Source: Phycisphaerales bacterium (lineage in GTDB: Bacteria; Planctomycetota; Phycisphaerae; UBA1845; UTPLA1). From it: 64,000 nt of DNA. Below, one piece after another: positions 27,226 to 35,545 of the stretch (position 1 is the first letter of the stretch; the number at the start of each line of letters is the position of its first letter). Location: NCBI GenBank assembly GCA_020639075.1, contig JACKHI010000001.1, forward strand, positions 4,030,001 to 4,094,000, written 5' to 3'. The notes beneath the pieces were generated by a model, which searched no databases, had not been told where the DNA came from, and worked only from the letters and a program-made list of their open reading frames with translations. A program made the translations under genes and the position numbers.

Positions 27226-28386
27226 GTGACCGATCGCCCGCGATACGACGGTTCGCTGCTTCTGCTGGATCGCTACCCGGGCCTGCGAGCTCGCGTCGCC
27301 TGGACACCCATCGGCGACTGGCCGACGCCGATCCTCCGGGCAGATGGATTCGCGAACGCCGTCGGAACGTCGTCCTTCTACATCAAGCGCGAGGATCTCA
27401 GTCACGCCGAATGCGGCGGAAACAAGACGCGCGGATTGGAATTCCTCATCGGTCGTGCGCAGGAACTCGGGGCCGAGTGCCTCGTGACGTTCAGCAGCGC
27501 CGGCAGCCATCACATCGCCAAGACGGCCTGGCACGCCCGGCAATTCGGAATCGACTGTGTGGCCGTGTTTGTCGATCAGCCGCGTGCCGAGTATGTTCGA
27601 CGCAACATGGCCGCGGCATTGGCGTGCGGTGCGCGGTATGTTCCTGCGAATCGACTGACTGTCATTCCGAAGACGGCATATTCATACATCCGCGAGTGCC
27701 TGCGTCGTCGCCAGTCGTCGGTTAGACGCGCCCCGCCCCCGACGCGCCGCGTCTGTTTCGTCGCGCCCGGCGGAACCAGCCGACGATCGATGCTGGGACA
27801 CGTCAACGCGGCATTCGAGCTCAAGGCGCAGGTGGACGCGGGTGAATTGCCGCCGCCGGATTACATTTTCGTTGTGTTGGGCAGCCTCGGTACGGCGGCC
27901 GGCCTCGTCCTGGGGCTGAAGCTTGCCGGACTGTCGTCGCGCGTCGTCGGCGTCACAGTCTCTTATCCATGGTACGCGACGCGGGGGCGTCTCGCACGAT
28001 TCGCGCGACGCGTGAATCGCTGGATGCACGCGATGGATGCAAGCGTGCCGGATGCCGAAGTGACGCGATCGGATTTCATCGTCCTGAATGACGCGCTGGG
28101 TGAGGGATACGCGCTGTTCACGGAACGCGGCGCAGCCTTGGCGCGGTTGATGTTCGAAACGCAGGGATTGAAGATGGATGGGACCTACACGGCCAAGGCG
28201 CTGGATGGCATGATGAAGTTCGTCGAGCGACGGCGAATCCACGATTCGACGCATCTGTTCTGGCACACGTATTTCGAGTTTCCACCGATTGAATTGCCGG
28301 CCGATTCGGTTCCCGCCGCCGTCCGACGGTATTTTGAAACGCCGGGCCAACCGTGGCTGCCAAGCGGCGATGCCGCGGAGCCGTAG
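27226..28386 (+). CDS. PLP-dependent enzyme, D-cysteine desulfhydrase / ACC deaminase-like
   Basis: Fold-type II PLP enzyme of the tryptophan-synthase-beta superfamily. The substrate loop and PLP-lysine segment is IKREDL...CGGNKTRGLEFLIG (Lys about residue 67), followed by FSSAGSHHIAKTAW, which resembles the SNH loop of ACC deaminases and D-cysteine desulfhydrases. The glycine-rich phosphate-binding loop is LGSLGTAAGLVLGL. The C-terminal KMDGTYTAKALDGMM matches the family. Exact substrate unknown. The start is a GTG 3 bases after the transglutaminase stop. Confidence 0.82.
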   Translation: MTDRPRYDGSLLLLDRYPGLRARVAWTPIGDWPTPILRADGFANAVGTSSFYIKREDLSHAECGGNKTRGLEFLIGRAQELGAECLVTFSSAGSHHIAKTAWHARQFGIDCVAVFVDQPRAEYVRRNMAAALACGARYVPANRLTVIPKTAYSYIRECLRRRQSSVRRAPPPTRRVCFVAPGGTSRRSMLGHVNAAFELKAQVDAGELPPPDYIFVVLGSLGTAAGLVLGLKLAGLSSRVVGVTVSYPWYATRGRLARFARRVNRWMHAMDASVPDAEVTRSDFIVLNDALGEGYALFTERGAALARLMFETQGLKMDGTYTAKALDGMMKFVERRRIHDSTHLFWHTYFEFPPIELPADSVPAAVRRYFETPGQPWLPSGDAAEP

Positions 28387-28495
28387 AACCTCATGGCACG
28401 GTTTCGTCCGCCCGAAGCACAGTCAATAGAACGTCCGAAACCTCACATTCTTCCTTACACATTGCCGTCGCGGTCAACACGCTACAATCCACACA

Positions 28496-29572
28496 ATGAA
28501 CATTGCCACGTATCGAATCCTGGACGCCAATCTGAATCGCGCTCGCGAAGGTCTGCGCGTGCTGGAAGAATATGCCAGGTTCGCGCTGAACGACGCGGTC
28601 GCATCGGAAGCAATCAAGATTGCGCGCCATGTACTTGCGGGCGTCGCCGGCCAGTTGGGCCGCGACGATCTACTCGCGTGTCGCGATACGCCGGGCGATG
28701 TGGGAACGTCGATCACAACGACCTCGGAGTCGTCTCGGGCCGATGCGAAAGCTGTCGCACAGGCGGCGAGCGCGCGGGTTGGCGAGGCGCTGCGGTGCAT
28801 CGAGGAGTATGGCAAACTCGTGTCGACCGATGCTGCGAAACGCATCGAGCGCCTGCGTTACGATCTTTATTCGATCGAGCAGAATCTGTTCGCGATCGCA
28901 CCGCGCCGGAGCCGGCTTCGCGAGGCACGCCTCCACGTGTTGCTGACAGAATCGCTCTGTCGCAAACCGTGGCTGGAAACGGCCGAGGCTGTTCTGCAGG
29001 CCGGCGCCGATGTGATTCAACTGCGCGAAAAATCGCTGAGCGATTCGGCGCTATTGTCGCGGTCGCGGACGCTTCGAGAACTGACGCGCCGCTTCAATGC
29101 CCTGCTCGTCATCAATGACCGGCCGGATGTCGCGCGGCTTTGCTGTGCGGACGCCGTGCATCTGGGGCAGGATGACATGCCGATCGCCGAGGCTCGCGAG
29201 ATCGTCGGCCCGACTGTGCTCGTTGGCGGCAGCGCTCATGACCGGCAGGAGATTGAGGAGATGCTCTCCGCGGGCGTGGACTATCTCGGCGTCGGACCGA
29301 TGTTCGCATCGGGCACCAAGCCGGATTTGAGCGTTCGAGGTCCGGAACTGCTGTCGCTGGCGATTCCGCTCGCATCGGCCGCTGACGTCCCGCTCGTCGC
29401 GATCGGTGGAATCTCGACGCGGAACGCGGCCTCGTTGCGTTCGTGCGGCAGTGCCCGCGTCGCTGTGGCTGTCTGCGCTGATATCGTCGCGGCCGACGAT
29501 CCGGCCGATGCGACGCGACGCCTGCTGGCGGCGATCGGCGATGAGATCGGGACGGCCGGTAACCGTTCTTGA
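28496..29572 (+). CDS. thiE: ThiD2-ThiE fusion, thiamine-phosphate synthase
   Basis: Joins HMP-PP and thiazole phosphate to thiamine phosphate. Residues about 1-135 match the ThiD2-type N-terminal domain (YRILDANLNRAREGLRVLEEYARF, DVGTSI, RVGEALRCIEEYGKL), and 145-350 form the TIM-barrel ThiE, with VIQLREKSLSD, LVINDRPDVARLCCADAVHLGQDDMP, DYLGVGPMFASGTKPD and VAIGGIS. ThiD2-ThiE fusions are known in planctomycetes and related bacteria. This is the last protein gene before the tRNA. Confidence 0.92.
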   Translation: MNIATYRILDANLNRAREGLRVLEEYARFALNDAVASEAIKIARHVLAGVAGQLGRDDLLACRDTPGDVGTSITTTSESSRADAKAVAQAASARVGEALRCIEEYGKLVSTDAAKRIERLRYDLYSIEQNLFAIAPRRSRLREARLHVLLTESLCRKPWLETAEAVLQAGADVIQLREKSLSDSALLSRSRTLRELTRRFNALLVINDRPDVARLCCADAVHLGQDDMPIAEAREIVGPTVLVGGSAHDRQEIEEMLSAGVDYLGVGPMFASGTKPDLSVRGPELLSLAIPLASAADVPLVAIGGISTRNAASLRSCGSARVAVAVCADIVAADDPADATRRLLAAIGDEIGTAGNRS

Positions 29573-29626
29573 CAGGTCGGCGAATGTGCCTTGAAATCAG
29601 GCGTCCGCGGCTGAAAAGCCATCCGC

Positions 29627-29699
<73 letters not shown>

Positions 29700-29802
29700 A
29701 TCCTAAATCGCTGATCCGAAAGGATTTACAGTCGGTCAGCGACAGGTCATCTGCAATCAAATCCGTGGTTCTACACTTATCCTACACTTATGGAGCGGTG
29801 TC

Positions 29803-30606
29803 GTGCCACGAACTCGTCCTGCATCAAACCCGATTTCATTCCACAAACCCAGCGGTCAATACTACACCACCCGCCGGCGCCGACGCGTCTATCTCGGCAC
29901 CGACTACGGCGATGCACTGGCGCGCTTCTATCGTTTGGAGCTTGGGCTTTCGCCGACTGCTGCGCCGCCGATCGACGGGACACTAACCGTCAAGGAATTG
30001 GCGAGTCGGTACATCCTCGCCCAGCAGGCCAACTGGCGGAATCCCAAGGCCACGGCGGCCTCCTACAAATCCTGGTTGAAGCTGTTCCTGAATGATCACC
30101 CGCGGATGCTGGCCGCCGACTTCACCGTTGAGCGTTTTTCCGCCTGGAAGATTGCGCTTCGACAGCGTCGCTATGCCCCGGAGACCATCAACCACTGCCT
30201 TTCTGCGGTGCGCGCCATCTACGCATTTGCCGCGGACGCCGGATTGATGACCAACATTCCTCGGCTGCGGCGGGTTCGCAATGAACGCTGTCCCAAGATC
30301 GGCTCGCATCAAAAGCCGTTGTACTCGCCGGAGGAAACCCAGGATCTGCTAAATGCCGCGGATGTGCAGCTGCGCGCCATGATTCTATTGGCCCTCAATT
30401 GCGGCTTCGGTCCCAAGGACATTCGCGATCTCACCTGGGACGACATGGAGGATGGGCGCGCGACTCTCCCTCGAAGCAAGACCGGCATCTGTCAGACCTA
30501 CGGCCTCTGGCCCGAGACTCTCGCGGCCATCGACAGAGTCGTACCCGCCCCGACGAGTCACGTCACGGTCGTCGATACAGGAGTACCAGCTCACGCAAAT
30601 GGTTGA
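29803..30606 (+). pseudogene. Tyrosine recombinase (integrase), C-terminally truncated
   Basis: 267 aa from GTG 29803. The N-terminal MPRTRPASNPISFHKPSGQ...VYLGTDYGDAL matches integrases common in planctomycetes, the core-binding SAM-like domain is about 60-165, and the catalytic domain begins (PLYSPEETQDLL, LALNCGFGPKDIRDLTWDDME, LPRSKTGICQ, LWPETLAAI). The frame then ends at NG. The H-x-x-R box and the nucleophilic tyrosine are absent, and I find no continuation in other frames downstream. The box-I Arg position also reads GFGPKD; related planctomycete integrases often have GxGNTD there. Without Tyr it should be inactive. Confidence 0.85.
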
Positions 30607-30693
30607 AGTGCAGATCATAGCTCTCGCTATCTCGTGGTGGAAATCGCGGCCAGAAGAGCGGCCGCGAAAGAAAAGAGTGAAGAGAAACGGTGA

Positions 30694-31137
30694 TCAGTCT
30701 TCGGTTGGTAGCATGATCGTCATGACTGGTTCGGCCTCGTCGCCGGGTCCACAGATCGTCTTGAGTTTAACGGTTTCGTGTTTGTTGGGCGCCTGCAGGA
30801 AGATGGCCTCGTGGATGAGTTGATCGTCGCGGTCAGCTGCACCGTGACTCTCGGTCCTTCGACGCGCTGACTGGCGCTTGATCGCAACGAACAACATCCA
30901 CAGCACGTCGTGCGCGCGACCGCGTTCGGATTGTCCGAGTTCTCTCGTGCTCTGCGGCGGCACGATGTACTCGTGCCAGACCGCTGCGGTGCAGGCGACC
31001 GGGATTCGGAAGCCGGTCTCCCTGGCCCACTCGGTAAGGTCAATCAAAACGCCGTCATCGATCGCCTGCGCCCGTGTGTAGGAGTAGATCACGGGCATGT
31101 CGTCAAAGGGGTCCTTGTTCTCTTTGTTCTCGTTCAT
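30694..31137 (-). CDS. DUF6573-family protein
   Basis: 147-residue protein with the DUF6573 pattern: PVIYSYTRAQAIDDGVLIDLTEWARETGFRIPVACTAAVW at the N-terminus, DVLWMLFVAIKRQ in the middle, and VKLKTICGPGDEAEPVMTIMLP at the end. Members are typically carried on plasmids and integrative elements, and their function is unknown. The open frame reaches 31269, but the ATG at 31137 (MNENKENKDPFDD) sits behind GAGG with 8-base spacing and starts the conserved part. It is the last gene of a leftward run of small island genes. Confidence 0.8.
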   Translation of the reverse strand: MNENKENKDPFDDMPVIYSYTRAQAIDDGVLIDLTEWARETGFRIPVACTAAVWHEYIVPPQSTRELGQSERGRAHDVLWMLFVAIKRQSARRRTESHGAADRDDQLIHEAIFLQAPNKHETVKLKTICGPGDEAEPVMTIMLPTED

Positions 31138-31164
31138 GGTCTTGCCTCGTTGGTTGTAAATGGA

Positions 31165-31194
31165 ATGGCGTCGCTCGAATCTCGGCGACGCCAT
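31165..31194. other. Stem-loop between island small genes
   Basis: ATGGCGTCGC (31165-31174) pairs perfectly with GCGACGCCAT (31185-31194), 10-base loop. It lies in the 73-base gap upstream of the DUF6573 start, so it would be in the leader of that gene on the minus strand. No T-run follows. Confidence 0.55.
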
Positions 31195-31210
31195 GACAGG
31201 TTTCTCAGAT

Positions 31211-31408
31211 TCATTTGGGATCGCTCGGTCCAATGCACGGCCGTCCCCAACCGTCGTAGCCCGAGCCATCGGCGTAAAAGAAAAACTCCACGCCGTCGAT
31301 CGTCAGGACATGCAGATTCTCAGGGTCGGGGTCGATGTCCAGCGTGACCGCAACATCAAGATGTGTGTTGAGGTCATCGGCAAAACGCTTCAGATCATCC
31401 TCGCTCAT
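31211..31408 (-). CDS. Small hypothetical protein, 65 aa
   Basis: Unrecognised acidic protein (MSEDDLKRFADDLNTHLD...). The start at 31408 is fixed by an almost ideal AGGAGGT site 6 bases upstream; the longer open frame to 31576 is a shadow of the neighbouring gene. The sequence reads as helix, strand (VAVTLDI), strand (VLTIDGVEFFFYADG). It overlaps the 69-residue gene upstream by 14 bases, so the two are coupled. Confidence 0.65.
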   Translation of the reverse strand: MSEDDLKRFADDLNTHLDVAVTLDIDPDPENLHVLTIDGVEFFFYADGSGYDGWGRPCIGPSDPK

Positions 31409-31604
31409 CACGCACCTCCTTTGTGTCACCGCTAACGAAGTACCGCCAACAGCGATCGCCTTTGGTGTTGATCCAGACGAACTCGTCGTCATCGGCGCAG
31501 CCCTCGACGTCGTAGTCGCGGACTTCGACCACGATGCCGGGCTTGTGGACATCCACGTGGGCCACGCCGCCTTCAACGGTCACCATCACGTCTGGTTCGT
31601 TCAT
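31395..31604 (-). CDS. Small hypothetical protein, 69 aa
   Basis: Unrecognised, beta-rich and acidic (VMVTVEGGVAHVDVHKPGIVVEVRDYDVEG). The start at 31604 has GAGGTGA closely upstream. Its 3' end overlaps the 65-residue gene. Tiny ORFs of this kind between DUF6573 and other island genes suggest mobile-element accessory functions, but nothing more specific can be said. Confidence 0.6.
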   Translation of the reverse strand: MNEPDVMVTVEGGVAHVDVHKPGIVVEVRDYDVEGCADDDEFVWINTKGDRCWRYFVSGDTKEVRDERG

Positions 31605-31626
31605 GATTCACCTCGCTTTCGTGCGC

Positions 31627-31661
31627 TGATGGCACGCCGCACGCGCGCGGGCGTGCCATCA
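31627..31661. other. Strong stem-loop in an island intergenic gap
   Basis: TGATGGCACGCC (31627-31638) pairs perfectly with GGCGTGCCATCA (31650-31661). The loop plus the first base of the right arm reads GCACGCGCGCGG (31639-31650), the same 12-mer found in the hairpin at 34575-34620. It lies just upstream of the 69-residue gene on the minus strand and may be an attenuator or an RNA-processing site. Confidence 0.6.
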
Positions 31662-31776
31662 ACCTGGTTTGGTGGGTCAATAGGTTTCATATTGGATGCA
31701 GGGTTTGCGTCGCTTGGACGTGCGCCGGGATCCATGATGCGATCCCAACGAATGCGACGCGCAGGGCGTTGTATAA

Positions 31777-32316
31777 CTATGGCACCGGCTGCCAGAAGGT
31801 CCAACCGTTGGTCACACCGCCCCCACGGCCCATTCCGGCGCTCTGGCGATGGTTCTCGGTCGCTTCGATGGCGGCCCGGGTGGGTGTGATGCAGACGCGT
31901 CCTTGAGCCGGCCCCGAGTCGATGCGGAGACTCTTGCCGCTCTTCACCTGCGGGTTCTCGACGACTGTCACATGGAATGTCTCGGCGCCGATGCGACCGA
32001 CCAGTTGTGTGCCCACCGGCCACCATTCATGGCCTGTTCGCGGTTGACCGACGCAGCCAGTCGACACCTTCGACTCGCGAGAACGCTGACGCTCGCGCTC
32101 GCCGCGCGTGAGTACGTCTGCAGTAGATGGGCTCTCCGGCGGCGCCGGATTGTCAGTCGTTCCACCTGACGACGGAGCTGCGGAGACTTCCTCATCTACG
32201 GGCGGAGGTGCGACGGTTGCGGCCGGTGCCGGCGCGCCGGTGCGAATTTCGTCCAAATCCTCCGCAGTCAGCAAGTTCGCAATCCTGAGCATGGCTTCGG
32301 TCTTCTTATCCAACAC
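31777..32316 (-). CDS. RAMA/DUF2924-like protein, 179 aa
   Basis: N-terminal acidic, Pro- and Ala-rich linker (residues about 25-75), then a C-terminal domain of about 80 residues: WWPVGTQLVGRIGAETFHVTVVE ... TPTRAAIEATENH ... NGWTFWQPVP. The G-T-x-L entry and the terminal NGWxFW motif are those of the RAMA / DUF2924 domains found next to DNA-modification and mobile-element genes. Binding to DNA or modified bases is an inference. Start is GTG 32316 with GGGAG 8 bases upstream, overlapping the VWA gene by 11 bases. Confidence 0.6.
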   Translation of the reverse strand: MLDKKTEAMLRIANLLTAEDLDEIRTGAPAPAATVAPPPVDEEVSAAPSSGGTTDNPAPPESPSTADVLTRGERERQRSRESKVSTGCVGQPRTGHEWWPVGTQLVGRIGAETFHVTVVENPQVKSGKSLRIDSGPAQGRVCITPTRAAIEATENHRQSAGMGRGGGVTNGWTFWQPVP

Positions 32317-34222
32317 GTTGGACTCCCTTCTTCAATGTGCGACCCAGCAGTTTGCACAGCTGGGCCGGCAGGTCTTCGATTCGATTGACAACGATGGTGT
32401 TCTTGATGATCTGTTGCAGGCTGTCGTCCACGGCGCCGACGCCGATGAGTTCGATGCCGGCACGCGTGATCCGCTCGGCCATGTCACATGCATGTGCGAG
32501 ACAAGCGATGTCGCTGCCTTCACAGGCGGGCCGACCGTCGGTGACGACCAACTGGATCTTGCGGGTCTCGGGACGGACAATGAGCCGACGGGCGCCGATC
32601 TCCATCGCCTCTCCCAGCGGCGTGAGGCCCGTGCCGCGGATACTCGGCAGGCGCTCGATCGCAGTCTTCACCGAATCCTCGAACCGCTTAATCAGCCCGA
32701 TCTCCAGGTTGCTGATCCGGGTAAAGCGGTTCTTGAGCTTCTGCGTGTCGGAGACAGACTGGCCCGCGGCCGAAAGCACGCCCGACAGGTCGCCGGTCGT
32801 GAAGGTGAAGGCCTCGGCGGGGATATTCAGGTCACTCAGCGCCTGCAGGAGCACGCGAACCGCGTCGCGGGCGACACTCATCTTGGAGGGCGTCATGCTG
32901 CCCGAGGCATCAAGGACGATCGACACCGCCGTCGACTTGCCCTGAACCACGGCGCGCGTGCGAAAAATATCCAGACTTGGTCGATCCACGCACAGGCGAT
33001 GCAGGGTTCTGGGCGACAGTGAGCCTCGCGGCTGCTCCTCGCGCCACCAGCGTTTCTCGGCGGAGCGCAAGGCGTTGGCGAGGCCGCGCCGTAGCCGACG
33101 CACCTCGTCCACGCCTCGATTCAGGAGCGACTCGACTTCCGCAGTGGCCGCCCGGGGCACGACCTCGATGCGGTCATGCTTCGTGGTGAGCACGCGGTAG
33201 TGGCGATCGTTGTCGACCTTCGCGATCGCGCGTTGAATGCCATCGGTAACAACCTCGGTGACCAGCGAAACGTCGCCATCGGAATCGACAAGCTGCGCAA
33301 TCTCGGCAGCATCCAGGTCACCATCATCGTCATCATCCGAATTCTCGGGTGTGCTTGCTGGCGCGGGCGATACGTCATCATTTGCGTTACTATTTGCTAC
33401 CGACCCCGCGCACGCGTTGTCGAATTCGTCCGCCCCATCCGAGCCGGCATCCGATTGTGACTCAATACGACCGTCCGTTGAAGATTCCTGATCTGCATCG
33501 GCAGGGTCGGACGATGGCGCCTCCGAGTGCTCATCGCCCGCAGGCGGGTCCTTGAGGGTTGCGCCATCATCATCGGCGCCGGAGCCATTAGCTTTCGAAT
33601 CCCGTTGTCCCGGTTGTGACGGTTGGCCGGCATCGGCTCCGGAATCCGTCTCCGAATCAGTAAACTGATCTTCACCCGTATCCGTTAGCGGTTCTTGCGG
33701 AGGCTTTTTCGATTGGCTTCGCCGCTGCTCGCGCAGCCAGCGCTGGAGAAGCTTCTCCGACAATGCGGCCGATTCTGCTGTCGTGCCAACCTGCGGGAAC
33801 TGATCCAACAGATCTTCGTAGCCGACGGTTTCCTTCCCCAGTCCCAGCATGTCAGTGTGATGCGAGAGCTTCAGATACACTGCAGTGCAGAATCGCCGAA
33901 ATGGACTCGCCTTTCGCAGGGCATTGTGGACATGGCGTTTCACATGCTTGAACAGTGCGTCGAGATTCGCCCGAACGCCCGGCCATCGCTGCATGGCGCG
34001 TTTCTCGATGAGGGCATCCTCGACCACGTTGAGCATAGCCTCGCAGCCGGGAAACTTGCGGTTGAACTTTGCAACTTCATCGAAGTCGGACCAGACAACA
34101 TGACTGGCCTCGTGGTCCAGGTACCCGATGATCATCCGCTCCAACGGCGGATCCATCGGATCGGGGAGTGACGGCAGCACGATCTGCCGGCCGTCGGTGT
34201 AGGCATTATCCCCCTGGCACAC
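32306..34222 (-). CDS. CobT-like von Willebrand factor A protein, N-terminally short
   Basis: 638 aa. Order: GYLDHEASHVVWSDF with a HExxH-type motif (about 36-46), a helical region, an acidic Ser/Asp/Gln-rich low-complexity linker (about 165-330), and a C-terminal VWA domain with the MIDAS motif VLDASGSM (about 434-441). Element-borne proteins of this type resemble the CobT subunit of cobaltochelatase and usually pair with a CobS/MoxR AAA+ ATPase. Here the start is a GTG at 34222, while family-like residues (TLTETFGVTVV) are readable in frame just upstream of it without a start codon. The N-terminus therefore looks truncated, and the gene overlaps the preceding stump by 17 bases. Confidence 0.75.
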   Translation of the reverse strand: MCQGDNAYTDGRQIVLPSLPDPMDPPLERMIIGYLDHEASHVVWSDFDEVAKFNRKFPGCEAMLNVVEDALIEKRAMQRWPGVRANLDALFKHVKRHVHNALRKASPFRRFCTAVYLKLSHHTDMLGLGKETVGYEDLLDQFPQVGTTAESAALSEKLLQRWLREQRRSQSKKPPQEPLTDTGEDQFTDSETDSGADAGQPSQPGQRDSKANGSGADDDGATLKDPPAGDEHSEAPSSDPADADQESSTDGRIESQSDAGSDGADEFDNACAGSVANSNANDDVSPAPASTPENSDDDDDGDLDAAEIAQLVDSDGDVSLVTEVVTDGIQRAIAKVDNDRHYRVLTTKHDRIEVVPRAATAEVESLLNRGVDEVRRLRRGLANALRSAEKRWWREEQPRGSLSPRTLHRLCVDRPSLDIFRTRAVVQGKSTAVSIVLDASGSMTPSKMSVARDAVRVLLQALSDLNIPAEAFTFTTGDLSGVLSAAGQSVSDTQKLKNRFTRISNLEIGLIKRFEDSVKTAIERLPSIRGTGLTPLGEAMEIGARRLIVRPETRKIQLVVTDGRPACEGSDIACLAHACDMAERITRAGIELIGVGAVDDSLQQIIKNTIVVNRIEDLPAQLCKLLGRTLKKGVQRVG

Positions 34223-34538
34223 GACGGTAACCCCAAAGGTCTCGGTGAGGGTCGGTCCACACGAACGTCGTATCGGTCGCGGGAATAAGCGGATGGTCGA
34301 CGCCGTAGCGTGCCGTCATCGGCGCGCCGGCGACATCGAGCTGGAAACTGAGAGTGCCATCTCGCTTCGAGACGGACCGGGACTTCACGAATTCCGCGAA
34401 TCCGGCGCTGTGCAGTGCTTGGTTGGGGAACTGACTCCGAAGTGCCAACGGATCCACACTGTGGTCGTCCCGGATGTGTGGAACGAGCGTGAAGGGGACC
34501 TGCTTGTTGCAGAGCGGACAGGTAAGTTGATCAGACAT
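34206..34538 (-). pseudogene. N-terminal remnant of a CobS/MoxR-like ATPase (zinc-finger stump)
   Basis: 110 aa from ATG 34538, behind AAAGGAAA. It starts with a C2H2-like finger (CPLCNKQVPFTLVPHIRDDH) and continues TARYGVDHPLIPATDTTFVWTDPHRDLW, which is how element-borne CobS-like ATPases read just before their Walker A motif. The Walker A/B part is missing: the frame ends within 10 residues and runs directly into the N-terminal region of the CobT-like gene in another frame. I infer an internal deletion that removed the AAA+ domain and the start of the VWA gene. It could also be a genuine small zinc-finger protein. Confidence 0.5.
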
Positions 34539-34574
34539 GATTATTTCCTTTCAATAGAGACGCCGACCGCCAGG

Positions 34575-34620
34575 GGTGCGAGGCTCCGCGCACGCGCGCG
34601 GAATCTCCGTTCCTCGCGCC
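34575..34620. other. Two-part stem-loop upstream of the zinc-finger stump
   Basis: Outer stem GGTGCGAGG (34575-34583) / CCTCGCGCC (34612-34620); inner stem TCCGCGC (34585-34591) / GCGCGGA (34596-34602). It includes the 12-mer GCACGCGCGCGG (34590-34601), also found at 31639-31650. It lies in the 120-base gap between two minus-strand genes. Confidence 0.5.
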
Positions 34621-34658
34621 ATGGCGAGTCGACTCAGAGTTGAGGTTCAGGATAGTGA

Positions 34659-35126
34659 TTACTGATCGGAGGGAGGCAGGAGGGTCTTGTTGCTGCCGTC
34701 GGCGTGCTTAATTGAAACAATACCGGCGCGATAGACGGTCACTTCACGCCAGTCGTCTGGGATGTGCGACAGCACTTCCAGAATGCTCTGCCGCAGGTGT
34801 TCGTCGGGACCGACGAGGTCCGCCCAGAAATGATCCAGCTCGCGCTCGAATGTCAGCTCCTGCGTGTCGTAGCTATCGCCTTCATCGCTGAAGCCGCCGA
34901 GGTGATACATGATCTCGAAGGGTTGCAGGCGGCGCTGCGCCTCCGGTGTGACCAGGACTCGTTCGGTGCCCCAGCGATTGCCATCCGTTGGCGGCATCAT
35001 CTGAAGTGCCATGCAGACTGCTGCGGTGAACACCCGACCGTCACTTGTGTGTGCGGTGATGGTGATTTCGTCCACGCAGCAAAGTTCGCCGGCCCAGACG
35101 TATTGACGAAGCCGTTCTTTACCCAC
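34659..35126 (-). CDS. Hypothetical protein, 155 aa
   Basis: Unrecognised family. The start is placed at GTG 35126, which has GAGG 5 bases upstream; the open frame extends to 35594, but that part is the shadow of the Orc1/Cdc6-like remnant. The sequence looks like a real globular protein (ELCCVDEITITAHTSDGRVFTAAVCMALQMM, RVLVTPEAQRRLQPFEIMYHLGGF, LSHIPDDWREVTVYRAGIVSIKH). It is acidic in the middle. Its 5' end overlaps the remnant frame by about 130 bases, which supports the view that the latter is decayed. Confidence 0.55.
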   Translation of the reverse strand: MGKERLRQYVWAGELCCVDEITITAHTSDGRVFTAAVCMALQMMPPTDGNRWGTERVLVTPEAQRRLQPFEIMYHLGGFSDEGDSYDTQELTFERELDHFWADLVGPDEHLRQSILEVLSHIPDDWREVTVYRAGIVSIKHADGSNKTLLPPSDQ

Positions 35127-35545
35127 CTTGACCTCAAGCCGGTCAATGGTGGGTAGCTTCGCCCCACCTTGGTGGAGACCAGGGCCACCAGCCCGGCGCT
35201 TTGCAGGTAGCTCAGGTTCGAGCAGAAGTACACGTAGCTGATCGGTTTTTCGCCGCGCGTCACGCAGTAACGCCGGTAACGGGCATAGATGTCCTTGGCG
35301 AATTCCGATCCGGAGGTCGCAACGGCCCGCAATGTCATCAGGGCCGTATCGGACAGATCGGCGATCATGTCGATCACGACGTCGCGACGGGCGCGCTCGA
35401 AGCAGTCGTCGAGTGAGTCGCTGGCCTGGGTGACCGAATAATACAGCGTCTTGATGGCGACACGCGCATCCGAGTGGGTGCGCTGCACCGTCAATGCCGC
35501 GATCTTGGCGAGGGTTGTCTCGCACCTCATGCGGATGATCGACAT
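34997..35545 (-). pseudogene. Orc1/Cdc6-like initiator, C-terminal remnant
   Basis: The open frame reads like the end of an Orc1/Cdc6-type AAA+ replication ATPase: a sensor-2 helix region (TLAKIAALTVQRTHSDARVAIKTLYYSV, DDCFERARRDVVIDMIADLSDTALMTLRAV) and then a winged helix (DIYARYRRYCVTRGEKPISYVYFCSNLSYLQSAGLVALVSTKVG). The AAA+ core that should precede it is missing: a TAG lies two codons upstream of the first ATG, and the plus-strand ATPase gene starts there. Past about 35150 the frame has no family character and overlaps another gene. Assignment rests on motif resemblance only. Confidence 0.5.
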
